This document shows, piece by piece, positions 1 through 7,499 of a stretch of 23,816 nucleotides of DNA (positions are counted from its first letter, which is position 1; each line of letters starts with the position of its first letter). Below the pieces are notes generated by a model that was not told the origin of the DNA, did no database searches, and saw nothing but the letters and a program-made list of their open reading frames with translations. This stretch comes from UBA12478 sp964513275. GTDB lineage: Bacteria > Patescibacteriota > Patescibacteriia > UBA9934 > GWF2-40-263. The translations under genes were made by a program, and so were the position numbers. Location of the stretch: the NCBI GenBank assembly GCA_964513275.1, contig CAZELN010000016.1:1-23816 (forward strand), given 5' to 3'.

Positions 1-120
1 GAGAGAGAAATGCGTCGAATCGAGGAGTTCGTTGCAAGCTTAAAGGGAACAGTCCAGACATCAGCGCCCACATTGACGACAGAAAAGAAAAAAGGATTTT
101 GGGGAACCTTGCTTGGATAA
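1..120 (+). CDS. 3' end of an unidentified protein (partial, 39 residues visible)
   Basis: An open frame runs in from the left edge and ends at a TAA at 118-120. The visible part begins EREMRRIEEFVAS and ends in a lysine-rich then aromatic/glycine tail (EKKKGFWGTLLG). The start lies outside the window. That it is real rests on the continuous frame, plausible codon use and the terminator that follows directly. The first visible residues are charged and could be helical; the rest looks like a linker and tail. I do not recognise the family. It converges on the minus-strand YdcF-like gene that ends at 164. Confidence 0.55.
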   Translation, partial: EREMRRIEEFVASLKGTVQTSAPTLTTEKKKGFWGTLLG

Positions 121-121
121 A

Positions 122-159
122 AAGAAATGCGCCTGGCCGTTGTGCCTAGCGCGTTTTTT
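122..159. terminator. Bidirectional intrinsic terminator
   Basis: An 11-bp arm at 122-132 pairs with 149-159 (GCGC core, A/T-rich outer part, a few G-U pairs). An inner GGC/GCC pair closes a six-base loop. A run of six T (154-159) follows on the + strand and an A-rich tract (T-rich on minus) lies on the other side. It sits between two convergent genes, right after the stop at 120 and right before the stop at 164, so it can serve both. Confidence 0.7.
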
Positions 160-163
160 CTTC

Positions 164-691
164 TCAGGGAGAGAGTTCGGAGCCGTGGCGGAGCGGGCCG
201 ATGACTCTGCGCTGGCCGTAGCGGCCGGCGAGGTAATCTTGCAGACCCTGGCGCTCGTTCTCGTGAACCAGACTCGAGGGAGTCGGTCCAGTGAAAACGG
301 AGGAAGGCTGGACAGCGATTGTCCGGTTGAGAATGCTCGTGAGCTCGCGATCGAGCATCGTCAACGCACGATCCATGTGCCACCAGTCAGTGACGAGGTG
401 GAGGTGCGAAAGGCGATCGAGCCTGTGCTCAACGATCTTCGCAGCGACAGCCTGCACATCTGCGAGCGTGCAGTGGCGTGGGTCGAAGGCGGGAATGACC
501 GTCTCTACTCCGGCATGCCAGGCACGCGTCTGGAAGCGACAAATCTCTTCACCGCTGAAGGCATCACCCGCCACGAACAGCGGGACGTCGAGCGTAAGCG
601 CGAGCTGAATCGCGTGATCGATGCGGCGTACAGGCGTTTGGTCCCCTTCGTCATGGGGACCGCAGAGCATCACAACGGCAGCTGTGGTCAC
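164..691 (-). CDS. YdcF/SanA-like DUF218-domain protein
   Basis: A 175-residue protein that resembles the DUF218 (YdcF/SanA/ElyC) fold. It has a hydrophobic first strand (AAVVMLCG), then R-x-x-H-A-x-x-L-A and a P-L-F-V-A-G-D segment matching the family's substrate loop. A GVE segment follows, then a late V-T-D-W-W-H-M-D-R-A, the counterpart of the family's VTS-x-H-M-x-R-A motif. The family is linked to envelope or small-nucleotide metabolism in other bacteria, but the reaction is not settled, so no function is assigned. The start is GTG at 689-691, with a GGAGGAG ribosome site a few bases upstream. No signal peptide or membrane segment is visible, unlike SanA and ElyC. It is followed by a bidirectional terminator and preceded by the inverted repeat at 704-777, so it is probably transcribed alone or by read-through from the TrmB-like gene. 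Confidence 0.72.
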   Translation of the reverse strand: MTTAAVVMLCGPHDEGDQTPVRRIDHAIQLALTLDVPLFVAGDAFSGEEICRFQTRAWHAGVETVIPAFDPRHCTLADVQAVAAKIVEHRLDRLSHLHLVTDWWHMDRALTMLDRELTSILNRTIAVQPSSVFTGPTPSSLVHENERQGLQDYLAGRYGQRRVIGPLRHGSELSP

Positions 692-703
692 GTCTCCTCC
701 AGG

Positions 704-777
704 TGGTCAGGTGCTACATGTAAAATTTACTTGGCCCGGCTTTGCCAGCAAGAAATTTTACATGTAGTACCTGACCA
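704..777. repeat. Long imperfect inverted repeat, MITE/REP-like
   Basis: The arm starting at 704 (TGGTCAGGTGCTACATG, then TAAAATTT) recurs in reverse complement up to 777 (reads TGGTCAGGTACTACATG, then TAAAATTT from the other strand). In about 28 paired bases there is one substitution and one extra base. CTTG/CAAG extends the stem at 730-733 and 749-752, leaving a GC-rich loop of about 15 bases. There is no long T-run after either arm, so it is not a standard terminator. It fills nearly the whole gap between the TrmB-like gene and the YdcF-like gene. It may be a non-autonomous element of the kind mobilised by REP-associated tyrosine transposases, or a very long operator. Confidence 0.7.
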
Positions 778-783
778 ACCCAC

Positions 784-1539
784 TCACATCATTTTCCACA
801 ACGCATCGAAGATCATCTCCTGTGTGGCAGCGATAGCCTCGTCCTCGATGATGACGCCGAACAATTGCCGACGTTCATCCAACGACACGAAGGCGGTCTT
901 ACCTGGATAGATGAAGATGTACGACGGAGCCTTGTTCGTCTGCGTGAGCCATTTGCGCTCGTCCAGTCCATGGATCCGTCCACCAGCTCCGATCGAAATC
1001 GTTTTCACGCGGATACCTTTGCGTACGCGAAGTTTGATGAACCCCGGCCAGGCATGCGCGATGAGATCGCGAATCCCCTCGGAGGAATAGATGCGGAAGA
1101 GTTTGTCCTTGGCGTGTACGCTTGTCTTGAGTACGTCTGTGAGGATGTCTCGCACACCCGACTCGCCTTCGTAATAGCGAACGCTCGGTCGGTGACTACT
1201 TGATCCCAGAAGCTCTTGAAACTGCGGCACGACATCTTTGAGTCTAAGTTGAGCTTCTTGGATCGCGACTTCGCGCCGCACGGCAAGGCCACTGAGTTTT
1301 TGTGGATCCTCGGCCGTGAAGTAGCGATGCGTCTTGGCGTCCATGTGGGAGACAAGCCCAACGTCGATGAGGCGTTTGAGGGCATCGTAGGTGGTTCCGC
1401 GATTGAGGTTAGTTTCCTGCGCGATGCGGCGCAGGGGTGCGGTTCCCAATTTGAGAAGGTGCGTGTAGACAGTCATATCCTTGGGTTTGAGTCCCAAGAG
1501 TTCGAGCGTCTCATCAGAGAGTTTAGGCAGCTTAGGCAT
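784..1539 (-). CDS. TrmB-family transcriptional regulator
   Basis: A 251-residue protein with an N-terminal winged helix-turn-helix at about residues 20-85. This covers a helix containing TVYTHLLKLG, then a TNLNRGTTYDALKRL recognition helix and a wing ending GLVSH. The pattern (L-G-T-A-P-L-R-R-I-A-x-x-T, then a DALKRL helix) fits the TrmB/PF01978 group. The C-terminal half ends in a sensor-like region (IFIYPGKTAFVSLDE, GVIIEDEAIA, then a MIFDALW helix) seen in TrmB-like proteins with a degenerate phospholipase-D-type effector fold. The name does not mean the tRNA methyltransferase trmB. ATG at 1539 is used; I see no Shine-Dalgarno. The target is unknown, but the next gene downstream and the 704-777 inverted repeat are the obvious local candidates. 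Family assignment is firm, ligand unknown. Confidence 0.85.
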   Translation of the reverse strand: MPKLPKLSDETLELLGLKPKDMTVYTHLLKLGTAPLRRIAQETNLNRGTTYDALKRLIDVGLVSHMDAKTHRYFTAEDPQKLSGLAVRREVAIQEAQLRLKDVVPQFQELLGSSSHRPSVRYYEGESGVRDILTDVLKTSVHAKDKLFRIYSSEGIRDLIAHAWPGFIKLRVRKGIRVKTISIGAGGRIHGLDERKWLTQTNKAPSYIFIYPGKTAFVSLDERRQLFGVIIEDEAIAATQEMIFDALWKMM

Positions 1540-1577
1540 AGGTAGCGATAAAATTAGCCAGGTCGTGTGGATAAATG

Positions 1578-1605
1578 AAAATAGCCCTATCTTTTAGGCT
1601 ATTTT
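1578..1605. terminator. Intrinsic terminator after lgt
   Basis: AAAATAGCC at 1578-1586 pairs perfectly with GGCTATTTT at 1597-1605 across a 10-base loop. It lies 15 bases beyond the lgt stop. Read on the minus strand the right arm ends in a short T tract, so it should end the pilD-ligA-gatCA-lgt transcript. The + strand also has a T tract, but no + gene needs it. Confidence 0.75.
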
Positions 1606-1620
1606 TGAATGCTCTTTTTG

Positions 1621-2376
1621 TCAAACTTTGCTCGACAATCTTTTCCTCCAAAGCCACACTCCCCCAGCAACCATGACGATCGCGGTATATTGGGCGGGAG
1701 TGAGCGAGAAGTAACGAGTGTCGACGATCGGGCCGTCCGTGGCGCGCAGGAAGTCGAGCAAGAATCGCACCACACCGTACCAGATCAAGAATACGACGAT
1801 GTACGTTCCTGTCTTGGCGCCGCGATGAGCGAGTAAGAGAAAGAGCAGGAACAACACCAACCCGTTAATCGAATCGTACAAGCCATGATCGTGTCGAACT
1901 CCGTCGGGATACTTCACGCCCAGTGCAAAATCTGTGAGCGTGCCTGGGTGGTCATGGATGAGAAAGCACCCAATGCGGCCGATGAAGATTCCAACCGGCA
2001 GCCCGAAAATCGCCGTGTCCACATACGCATGAACATCGACGTGTTTGCGGCGCAGAAACCAGATCCCCGCGATCGTCGCCCCAAGAAATCCTCCCATGAT
2101 CGAAAAGCCTCCGTGCCAAATGCGGAAAAATTCGAGTGGGTCCGAGAAATAAAATTGCGGCTCGTACAGCACCATGAACACACGCGCCATAACAAACGCC
2201 CCAACGATCACCCACACGCTTAAGTCCCAAATGATCTTAGAATCCTGCCTGCGTCGCTGAGCCATCCTTGTGGCTACCCACGTCGCCGCCAGGATTCCCA
2301 GCGCAACCATAAGACCCCACACCTGGATGGTGACGGGGCCTAAGGGAATCGTCGTGAATTGGAAGTACGGGATCAT
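1621..2376 (-). CDS. lgt: Prolipoprotein diacylglyceryl transferase
   Basis: Lgt moves a diacylglyceryl group from phosphatidylglycerol to the lipobox cysteine of prolipoproteins in the cytoplasmic membrane. The 251-residue product has several hydrophobic segments, HGGFSIMGG at about 88-96 (counterpart of the family's HGG-x-S-x-x-GG), GRIGCFLIHDHPG at 133-145 (the Lgt signature) and FLLDFLRA near the end, with the conserved arginine. The signature's usual asparagine after GR-x-G is a cysteine here (C137). I chose ATG at 2376 because its ATGA overlaps the gatA TGA; a TTG 21 bases further upstream keeps the frame open but would overlap gatA more deeply and has no ribosome site. The gene is probably translationally coupled to gatA and is last in the pilD operon. 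Confidence 0.92.
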   Translation of the reverse strand: MIPYFQFTTIPLGPVTIQVWGLMVALGILAATWVATRMAQRRRQDSKIIWDLSVWVIVGAFVMARVFMVLYEPQFYFSDPLEFFRIWHGGFSIMGGFLGATIAGIWFLRRKHVDVHAYVDTAIFGLPVGIFIGRIGCFLIHDHPGTLTDFALGVKYPDGVRHDHGLYDSINGLVLFLLFLLLAHRGAKTGTYIVVFLIWYGVVRFLLDFLRATDGPIVDTRYFSLTPAQYTAIVMVAGGVWLWRKRLSSKV

Positions 2377-3821
2377 GTCGGTGTTTGTTTGTGCCAATTT
2401 GTTCGGTCTTGGTACGTCGCGCCGATTCGAAACAGCGTGTACTCATCAAAGGGTTTTCCCAGAATCTGGAGTCCAACAGGCAGACCGTCGACGAAGCCAC
2501 AGGGAACGGACATCCCAGGCACCGTCGCAAGGTTCGCGGTCACAGTGTAGATGTCAGCCAGGTACATCGCCAGCGGATCATCAAATTTCTCGCCAATGTT
2601 CCAGGCCACCGTCGGACTCGTTGGACACACGATCGCATCGACGATCTTGAACGCCTCATCAAAATCTCGTTTGATCAACGTGCGTACTTTGAGCGCTTTT
2701 CGATAATACGCATCGTAGTATCCTGCCGAGAGCGTGTAGGATCCCAGCATGATACGACGCTTCACTTCTTTTCCAAATCCCTCACCACGTGTTCGCTCGT
2801 ACGTCTCTTGCAAATTCTCCCCGCCGGAATGATAGCCATAGCGCAACCCATCGAACCGTCCAAGATTCGAGCTGGCTTCGGCCGGTTGGATGATGTAGTA
2901 CGCCGCCAATGCATACTCCGAGTGAGGCATGGAAATTTCTTGAATCTTGGCACCCGCTCGTTCCAGTTCTGCGATCGCCTCATGCACGACAGTGGCGACT
3001 TGCGAATCCATTCCATTGGCAAAATATTCTTTCGGCACGCCCAAAGTCATCCCATCAACCGACTTATCAATGAGAGCCGGCACGGTGGTATTTGAGAGCT
3101 CAACCGATGTTCCGTCTTTTGGATCTCGTCCCTCGATGGCCTCAAGGAGCATCGCCACATCTTCAACGGTTCGAGCGAGTGGACCGATTTGATCCATACT
3201 TGAAGACAAAGCCATCAAACCGTAACGAGAAACACGACCGTATGTCGGTTTGAGACCGACGATTCCGCACAATGAAGCAGGTTGCCGAACCGAGCCTCCT
3301 GTTTCGGAACCAAGAGCCGCTGGGACAAACCCAGCCGCAACCGCCGCCGCGGAACCGCCACTAGATCCACCGGGAACCTTTGTCTTGTCCCACGGATTTG
3401 TGGTCGCGGGATAATGTGAATTCTCCGTTGACGAACCCATGGCAAACTCATCACAATTTGTTCGACCAAGAAGAATCGCTCCAGCCGACCGTAAACGCTG
3501 AATCGCCGTTGCATCATAAGGAGCATGATAGCCTTCAAGTATTTGTGAACCGCCCGTCGTCTCCCAATCTTGTACGACGATAACATCTTTCACTCCTACA
3601 GGAATGCCAGCAAGCGGACCCAGCGACTCGCCTGCAGCCCGTCGCGCGTCAATCGCACATGCTTCTTTGAGCGCCGTTTCTGATACGCTCAAAAACGACT
3701 TGATCTCGCCGTCGCCTTGTTCGATGGCATCCAAACAATTCTTCGTGAGCGCCTCGGCCGTCAATTCTCCACTCGCGAGTTTCTCACCAGCTTCTTTGAT
3801 TGTCAGTGTTGATACGTCCAT
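2373..3821 (-). CDS. gatA: Asp-tRNA(Asn)/Glu-tRNA(Gln) amidotransferase subunit A
   Basis: GatA releases ammonia from glutamine (or asparagine), and GatB uses it to amidate misacylated Glu-tRNA(Gln) or Asp-tRNA(Asn). The 482-residue product is full length for the family. It carries the amidase signature with the Lys-cisSer-Ser triad visible: K78 in GVKDV, S153 in PGGSSGGS, and S177 in GSETGGSVRQP. The ATG at 3821 lies 2 bases after the gatC stop, and the 3' end overlaps lgt by ATGA. gatC is directly upstream but gatB is not in the window, so the third subunit must be encoded elsewhere. This route usually implies that GlnRS and/or AsnRS is missing. Confidence 0.96.
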   Translation of the reverse strand: MDVSTLTIKEAGEKLASGELTAEALTKNCLDAIEQGDGEIKSFLSVSETALKEACAIDARRAAGESLGPLAGIPVGVKDVIVVQDWETTGGSQILEGYHAPYDATAIQRLRSAGAILLGRTNCDEFAMGSSTENSHYPATTNPWDKTKVPGGSSGGSAAAVAAGFVPAALGSETGGSVRQPASLCGIVGLKPTYGRVSRYGLMALSSSMDQIGPLARTVEDVAMLLEAIEGRDPKDGTSVELSNTTVPALIDKSVDGMTLGVPKEYFANGMDSQVATVVHEAIAELERAGAKIQEISMPHSEYALAAYYIIQPAEASSNLGRFDGLRYGYHSGGENLQETYERTRGEGFGKEVKRRIMLGSYTLSAGYYDAYYRKALKVRTLIKRDFDEAFKIVDAIVCPTSPTVAWNIGEKFDDPLAMYLADIYTVTANLATVPGMSVPCGFVDGLPVGLQILGKPFDEYTLFRIGATYQDRTNWHKQTPT

Positions 3822-3823
3822 AC

Positions 3824-4129
3824 CTATTCTGTTCGGTTCTCAAAAACCGCTTGTACTTTTAAGAGATCGCCTTCCCGGGAGGGAAAATTGTCGATGGCTC
3901 GTCGCCTGACATCCTCATCACAATTCTCAATTGCGTCCTCGCGAAAGACATTCACTCCACCTGCGGCGTGCTGAAACTCAGGGACATCGTCGGTACTAAG
4001 CTCTTGGAGTTTCTCGACGTACGCCAAAATCGATCCGAGGTCGTCCTGGTATTTAACGATATCTTCTTCCTCTAAATGGAGTCTCGCGAGCTTCGCGATC
4101 TGTAGAACCTGTTCTCTTGTAAACGTCAT
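3824..4129 (-). CDS. gatC: Asp-tRNA(Asn)/Glu-tRNA(Gln) amidotransferase subunit C
   Basis: GatC is the small subunit that wraps around GatA and GatB and stabilises the complex. The 101-residue product has the typical N-terminal helix (TREQVLQIAKLARLHL), an acidic stretch with LGSILAYVEKL, the conserved Asp-Val-Pro motif (STDDVPEF), then FREDAIENC and the late F-P-S-R-E-G-D-L-L-K-V motif shared with other GatC proteins. ATG at 4129 follows the ligA TAA (4131-4133) by one base. An in-frame GTG at 4138 inside ligA would add three residues and cannot be excluded. It sits between ligA and gatA and is probably expressed by coupled translation. Confidence 0.94.
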   Translation of the reverse strand: MTFTREQVLQIAKLARLHLEEEDIVKYQDDLGSILAYVEKLQELSTDDVPEFQHAAGGVNVFREDAIENCDEDVRRRAIDNFPSREGDLLKVQAVFENRTE

Positions 4130-4130
4130 A

Positions 4131-6158
4131 TTACTCACGGATCATAGCGAGAAACTCCTTCTCCGACAAGAGGGGGACTCCTAGCTTTTTGGCGTCATCA
4201 AACTTCGAGCCGGGATTCTCCCCCACAACCACGAAGTCTGTTTTTTTGCTGACGAACCCAGCTACCTTTCCGCCAGCGCGACGAATTGCTTCCTTTGCCT
4301 CGTCACGACCTAACGATTCGAGCGTGCCCGTGACTACAAACGTTTTGCCGGTCGCTTTTGTTTGATTTCTCTTGTACTGCTGTACTCGTACATGGACACC
4401 ATTCTTGAGAAAATCTTCCACGAGTTTCTGGTTGTGATCCTGATCGAAAAACTCACGCACACTCTTGGCGACAACATCACCAATTCCCTCGACCTCCATA
4501 AGCTCAGCAAGCGTCGCCCGCATCACCTTCTCGAGCGTGCCAAAATGATTGGCGATATCGACGGCCGTCTGTTCACCGACATTTCGAATCCCTAACGCAA
4601 GGATGAAATTTGAAAGCGAGATCGTCTTGCGCGCTTGAATCTGTTCGACAAGTTTGTTGGCAGAGAGGTCGGCAAACCCTTCAAGCCCAAGGACATCGCC
4701 AGGTCTCAGACGGAATAAATCGGCTGGAGTGTTGATGAGTCCACTCTCGAGTAACGTGGCGATCGTTTGCGGCCCAAGACCGTCGATCTCAAACGCGCGA
4801 GCCGCATGTAATATCGCTTCACGATCTTGAACAAAACACCTAGGATTCGTGCAGTACATCGCCACTTCATCTTCTCGCCTCTCAACTTTTGATCCGCACA
4901 CAGGACATGACGTTGGCGACTTTGTCTTGTGCGCCCCAGCAGGTCGAAGTTTGATGATCGTCTCCTTAATCTTTGGAATGATATCCCCTGCCTTGAAGAG
5001 CACGACGGTGTCACCGACGCGTACGTCCAATCGTTCGATCTCGTCGAGGTTGTGTAGGCTCGCGTGTTGCACGGTGGTGCCACCAATCCACGTTGGCTCG
5101 ACGATGGCGACCGGTGTGAGCGCTCCTGTGCGTCCCACGTTCCACTCGATTTCTTTCACACGCGTCGTTGCTTCTTGCGCGGGAAACTTCCAGGCGACCA
5201 GCCCCCGGGGCGTCTTGCCTACGACCCCGAGTTTCTCGAACAACTGATTGTTATTCACGCGTACCACCATCCCGTCGATCCAGTATCCTAGCTCCTCCCG
5301 CCTCTGTTGCAGCCAGAGCCAATGGGACATAATTTTGTCGATCGTCAAAAGTTCGTTACTTTCTGGAACAGGTCTGAATCCGAGTTGTTCAAGAATGCGC
5401 CATTCATCCGCCATGGTTTGCTGTCCAAAATCGCCGTCCAAATCCCACGCCACAAATGCAAGCCCGCGCGAGGCAGTAATCGATGAATCAAGCTGACGAA
5501 CAGAACCGGCCGCGGTGTTGCGAGGATTGGCGAATGTTGGCTCACCTGCTTTTTCAAGCGCGCGGTTCATTTTCTCGAAAGCCTTCACAGGAAAATACAC
5601 CTCTCCTCGAACTTCGACATACTTGGGGATCACCTTCCTTCCCAAGGAAGGGCTAGGAGAGGTTGCCGGCACTCGAAGCCTCAACGGTACCGACTCGATC
5701 GTCTTTATATTTTGGGTTACGTTCTCACCGACTTTTCCGTCTCCCCGCGTCGCAGCTGTCGCAAGCACGCCGTTCTCGTACACAAGAGACACCGCAAGCC
5801 CATCAAGTTTGGGCATGCAAAAATAGGTGGACTGGGCGGACGAGGTTGAGAATTTTTCAATGCGAGCAATCCATGCTTCGAACTCCTCCTTCGTGAACAC
5901 ATCCTCCATCGAAAGCATCGGCCGCTTGTGCATGACCTTTTCAAATTTCGGCAATGGCTTACCTCCTACACGCTGGGTTGGCGAGTCACGTGTGACGAGA
6001 TCAGGATATTCCTGCTCAAGCTTGTAGAGTTCATGTTTAAGGCTGTCTAGCGCCGCATCCGAAATCGTCGCCTTGTCTAAGACGTGATAATTGTACCGAT
6101 GCTCGGCAATGACTTCCTTGAGCTTTTCAATTCGTTGTTTGGCTTCACGTTTCTTCAT
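4131..6158 (-). CDS. ligA: NAD-dependent DNA ligase
   Basis: LigA seals nicks in DNA using NAD+, joining Okazaki fragments and finishing repair. The 675-residue product is normal length. In order it shows the Ia domain (YNYHVLD near 22-28), the adenylation site K-L-D-G with the nucleophile K117, and TRGDGKVGENVT. An OB region follows, then a four-cysteine zinc finger (CPVCGSK and CTNPRC), helix-hairpin-helix repeats (EIDGLGPQT, GLEGF, GIRNVGEQTA, VEGIGDVVA) and a C-terminal BRCT domain beginning KTFVVTGTL. ATG at 6158 is preferred over one seven codons upstream because its ATGA overlaps the pilD stop and gives the usual MKK-R-E start. It is second in the pilD operon. Confidence 0.97.
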   Translation of the reverse strand: MKKREAKQRIEKLKEVIAEHRYNYHVLDKATISDAALDSLKHELYKLEQEYPDLVTRDSPTQRVGGKPLPKFEKVMHKRPMLSMEDVFTKEEFEAWIARIEKFSTSSAQSTYFCMPKLDGLAVSLVYENGVLATAATRGDGKVGENVTQNIKTIESVPLRLRVPATSPSPSLGRKVIPKYVEVRGEVYFPVKAFEKMNRALEKAGEPTFANPRNTAAGSVRQLDSSITASRGLAFVAWDLDGDFGQQTMADEWRILEQLGFRPVPESNELLTIDKIMSHWLWLQQRREELGYWIDGMVVRVNNNQLFEKLGVVGKTPRGLVAWKFPAQEATTRVKEIEWNVGRTGALTPVAIVEPTWIGGTTVQHASLHNLDEIERLDVRVGDTVVLFKAGDIIPKIKETIIKLRPAGAHKTKSPTSCPVCGSKVERREDEVAMYCTNPRCFVQDREAILHAARAFEIDGLGPQTIATLLESGLINTPADLFRLRPGDVLGLEGFADLSANKLVEQIQARKTISLSNFILALGIRNVGEQTAVDIANHFGTLEKVMRATLAELMEVEGIGDVVAKSVREFFDQDHNQKLVEDFLKNGVHVRVQQYKRNQTKATGKTFVVTGTLESLGRDEAKEAIRRAGGKVAGFVSKKTDFVVVGENPGSKFDDAKKLGVPLLSEKEFLAMIRE

Positions 6159-6943
6159 AAAAACAACCCAAGGTACCATTCAATCAGCGGCTGACCGACG
6201 AACAAGACGATCACGGTCGCTACCGCAAGGAAACTTCCGAATGGAACCGGCGTCTTGCGCGTCGCTTTTCCCGTGGCCATCATGGCGACTCCAACCATCG
6301 CTCCCAACACATAGGCGATGAACAACGCGATCAAGCCGTGTTCGAGACCCAACATAAACCCCATGAGCGCTCCCATACGGATATCACCGCCGCCCACCCA
6401 CGTTCCTTTCGAAATCAAAAACTGAATCCAGAAAAAACTCGTCAGCACGAGACCACCCACAAGCACCGACCATGCTGGGACGGTTCCCAACCAAAGGTTC
6501 ATGATGATCGCGAAGATCATCGCCGGAATCGTAAACCGGTCGATGATGAGCATATGCCGAAGGTCGTAGACAAAAATAATGACGAGGTACGCGATAAACA
6601 CCCAGTATCGCATGACATACATCACCATGAATAAGAGCCCCAGATTATCGGCGTCTCGAGTCACAACAAGCAGATAGCACAAAACAAATAAAAATCCCGT
6701 CGCGATCTCCACCGCCGGATACTGCCAGGAGATGACGGCCTTACAGGATCGACAACGTCCTCGCAGGCGCAGGTAACTCAAAATAGGAACGAGATCCTTC
6801 CCTTCGATCGGCACCTCGCACGCGCGACATTTCGATCGCCCTCTTAACATCTGTTCTCCTTCAGGTGTCCGAAAAATGGCCACGTTTAAAAAGCTCCCGA
6901 TACAAATCCCAACAACAAAGACCAAGAGTGAAATCCAAAACAT
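6155..6943 (-). CDS. pilD: Type IV prepilin peptidase / N-methyltransferase
   Basis: PilD is the membrane aspartyl protease (A24 family) that cleaves the class III leader of prepilins and N-methylates the new N-terminus. The 262-residue product starts with a membrane segment ending GSFLNVAIFR. Two CxxC pairs in the cytoplasmic domain follow (C39/C42 and C64/C67), typical of bifunctional, zinc-binding enzymes. The catalytic aspartates are D127 in YDLRH and D187 in GGGDIRMG. Several further membrane helices follow, with a PFGSFL motif near the end. ATG at 6943 lies only 8 bases past a TATAAT, so the mRNA may be leaderless. The gene heads the pilD-ligA-gatC-gatA-lgt operon and lies next to a prepilin, its likely substrate. 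Confidence 0.95.
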   Translation of the reverse strand: MFWISLLVFVVGICIGSFLNVAIFRTPEGEQMLRGRSKCRACEVPIEGKDLVPILSYLRLRGRCRSCKAVISWQYPAVEIATGFLFVLCYLLVVTRDADNLGLLFMVMYVMRYWVFIAYLVIIFVYDLRHMLIIDRFTIPAMIFAIIMNLWLGTVPAWSVLVGGLVLTSFFWIQFLISKGTWVGGGDIRMGALMGFMLGLEHGLIALFIAYVLGAMVGVAMMATGKATRKTPVPFGSFLAVATVIVLFVGQPLIEWYLGLFL

Positions 6944-6951
6944 ACCAAAAG

Positions 6952-6957
6952 ATTATA
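6952..6957 (-). promoter_or_regulatory. -10 element (TATAAT) for the pilD operon
   Basis: A perfect TATAAT on the minus strand, with 8 bases between it and the pilD ATG at 6943. Transcription should begin at or just before the ATG. The -35 region falls inside the upstream terminator hairpin (6960-6988) and shows no good TTGACA match. Confidence 0.6.
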
Positions 6958-6959
6958 CC

Positions 6960-6988
6960 AAAAAACGATGCATCCGGCATCGTTTTTT
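6960..6988 (-). terminator. Intrinsic terminator after the prepilin gene
   Basis: Twelve perfect base pairs (AAAAAACGATGC at 6960-6971 with GCATCGTTTTTT at 6977-6988) close a five-base loop. Read on the minus strand the stem ends in six T. It sits just past the prepilin stop codon (6996-6998) and ends the pilM operon, directly abutting the pilD promoter. Confidence 0.9.
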
Positions 6989-6995
6989 CCTTCTA

Positions 6996-7499
6996 TTATT
7001 CAGCGCAAATTCCGGCTTCCATTCCCTCCGGCGTCGCACAATTTATACCCGCCTGTAGCCCAACCGGGACGAACGCGTTCTCGAGTTCAAAATGAATCAC
7101 ATAGGATTCACCATCGTTCAAAACACTATAACAAAACGCTCGACGCGATGGCTCGCCGCAGGTCACAATACCTTCAAGTCCATCTTCATACGCTCCCGGA
7201 ACTACTCGAAGAAACACAGACTCCGACGTGGAGCAGTCCGCGGCGAATCCATCCGAACCCAAGCAAATGCTTTGAGCGGTGTCGCCTAACGGAAGGAGTT
7301 CACCATCAGGATACGTATTGGTCTCATTAAAGTAGTCCTCGAGTGCGGATTGGACGATACGGACATTCGCCAAACGCGATGCATCTCGCTCTTTTGATCT
7401 GGCGGCATTCACGGCCAGCGCGGCGAACACGACAACCAACGCGATAACTGCCATGACGACGAGAAGCTCGACGAGGGTAAACCCTTTGTGTGTTTTCAT
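6996..7499 (-). CDS. Type IV prepilin-like protein with six cysteines
   Basis: The 167-residue product has a class III leader: MKTHKG followed by FTLVELLVVM. Cleavage would fall after G6, with Glu at mature position 5 and a hydrophobic helix to about residue 32. The globular part (about 33-167) holds a conserved-looking alpha-spine (SALEDYFNETNTYPDG) and six cysteines (79, 89, 114, 123, 154, 165), enough for three disulfides outside the cell. It is either the major pilin or a pseudopilin; the sequence does not decide. ATG at 7499 overlaps the receiver-domain gene stop as ATGA, and a strong terminator follows. PilD, encoded next, is the likely processing enzyme. Confidence 0.9.
   Translation of the reverse strand: MKTHKGFTLVELLVVMAVIALVVVFAALAVNAARSKERDASRLANVRIVQSALEDYFNETNTYPDGELLPLGDTAQSICLGSDGFAADCSTSESVFLRVVPGAYEDGLEGIVTCGEPSRRAFCYSVLNDGESYVIHFELENAFVPVGLQAGINCATPEGMEAGICAE

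Noticed and set aside
113..910. Long open frame on the + strand across two minus-strand genes
   Set aside because: It runs through a terminator, the YdcF-like gene in antisense and the inverted repeat; the product has no family pattern, while both minus-strand frames do.
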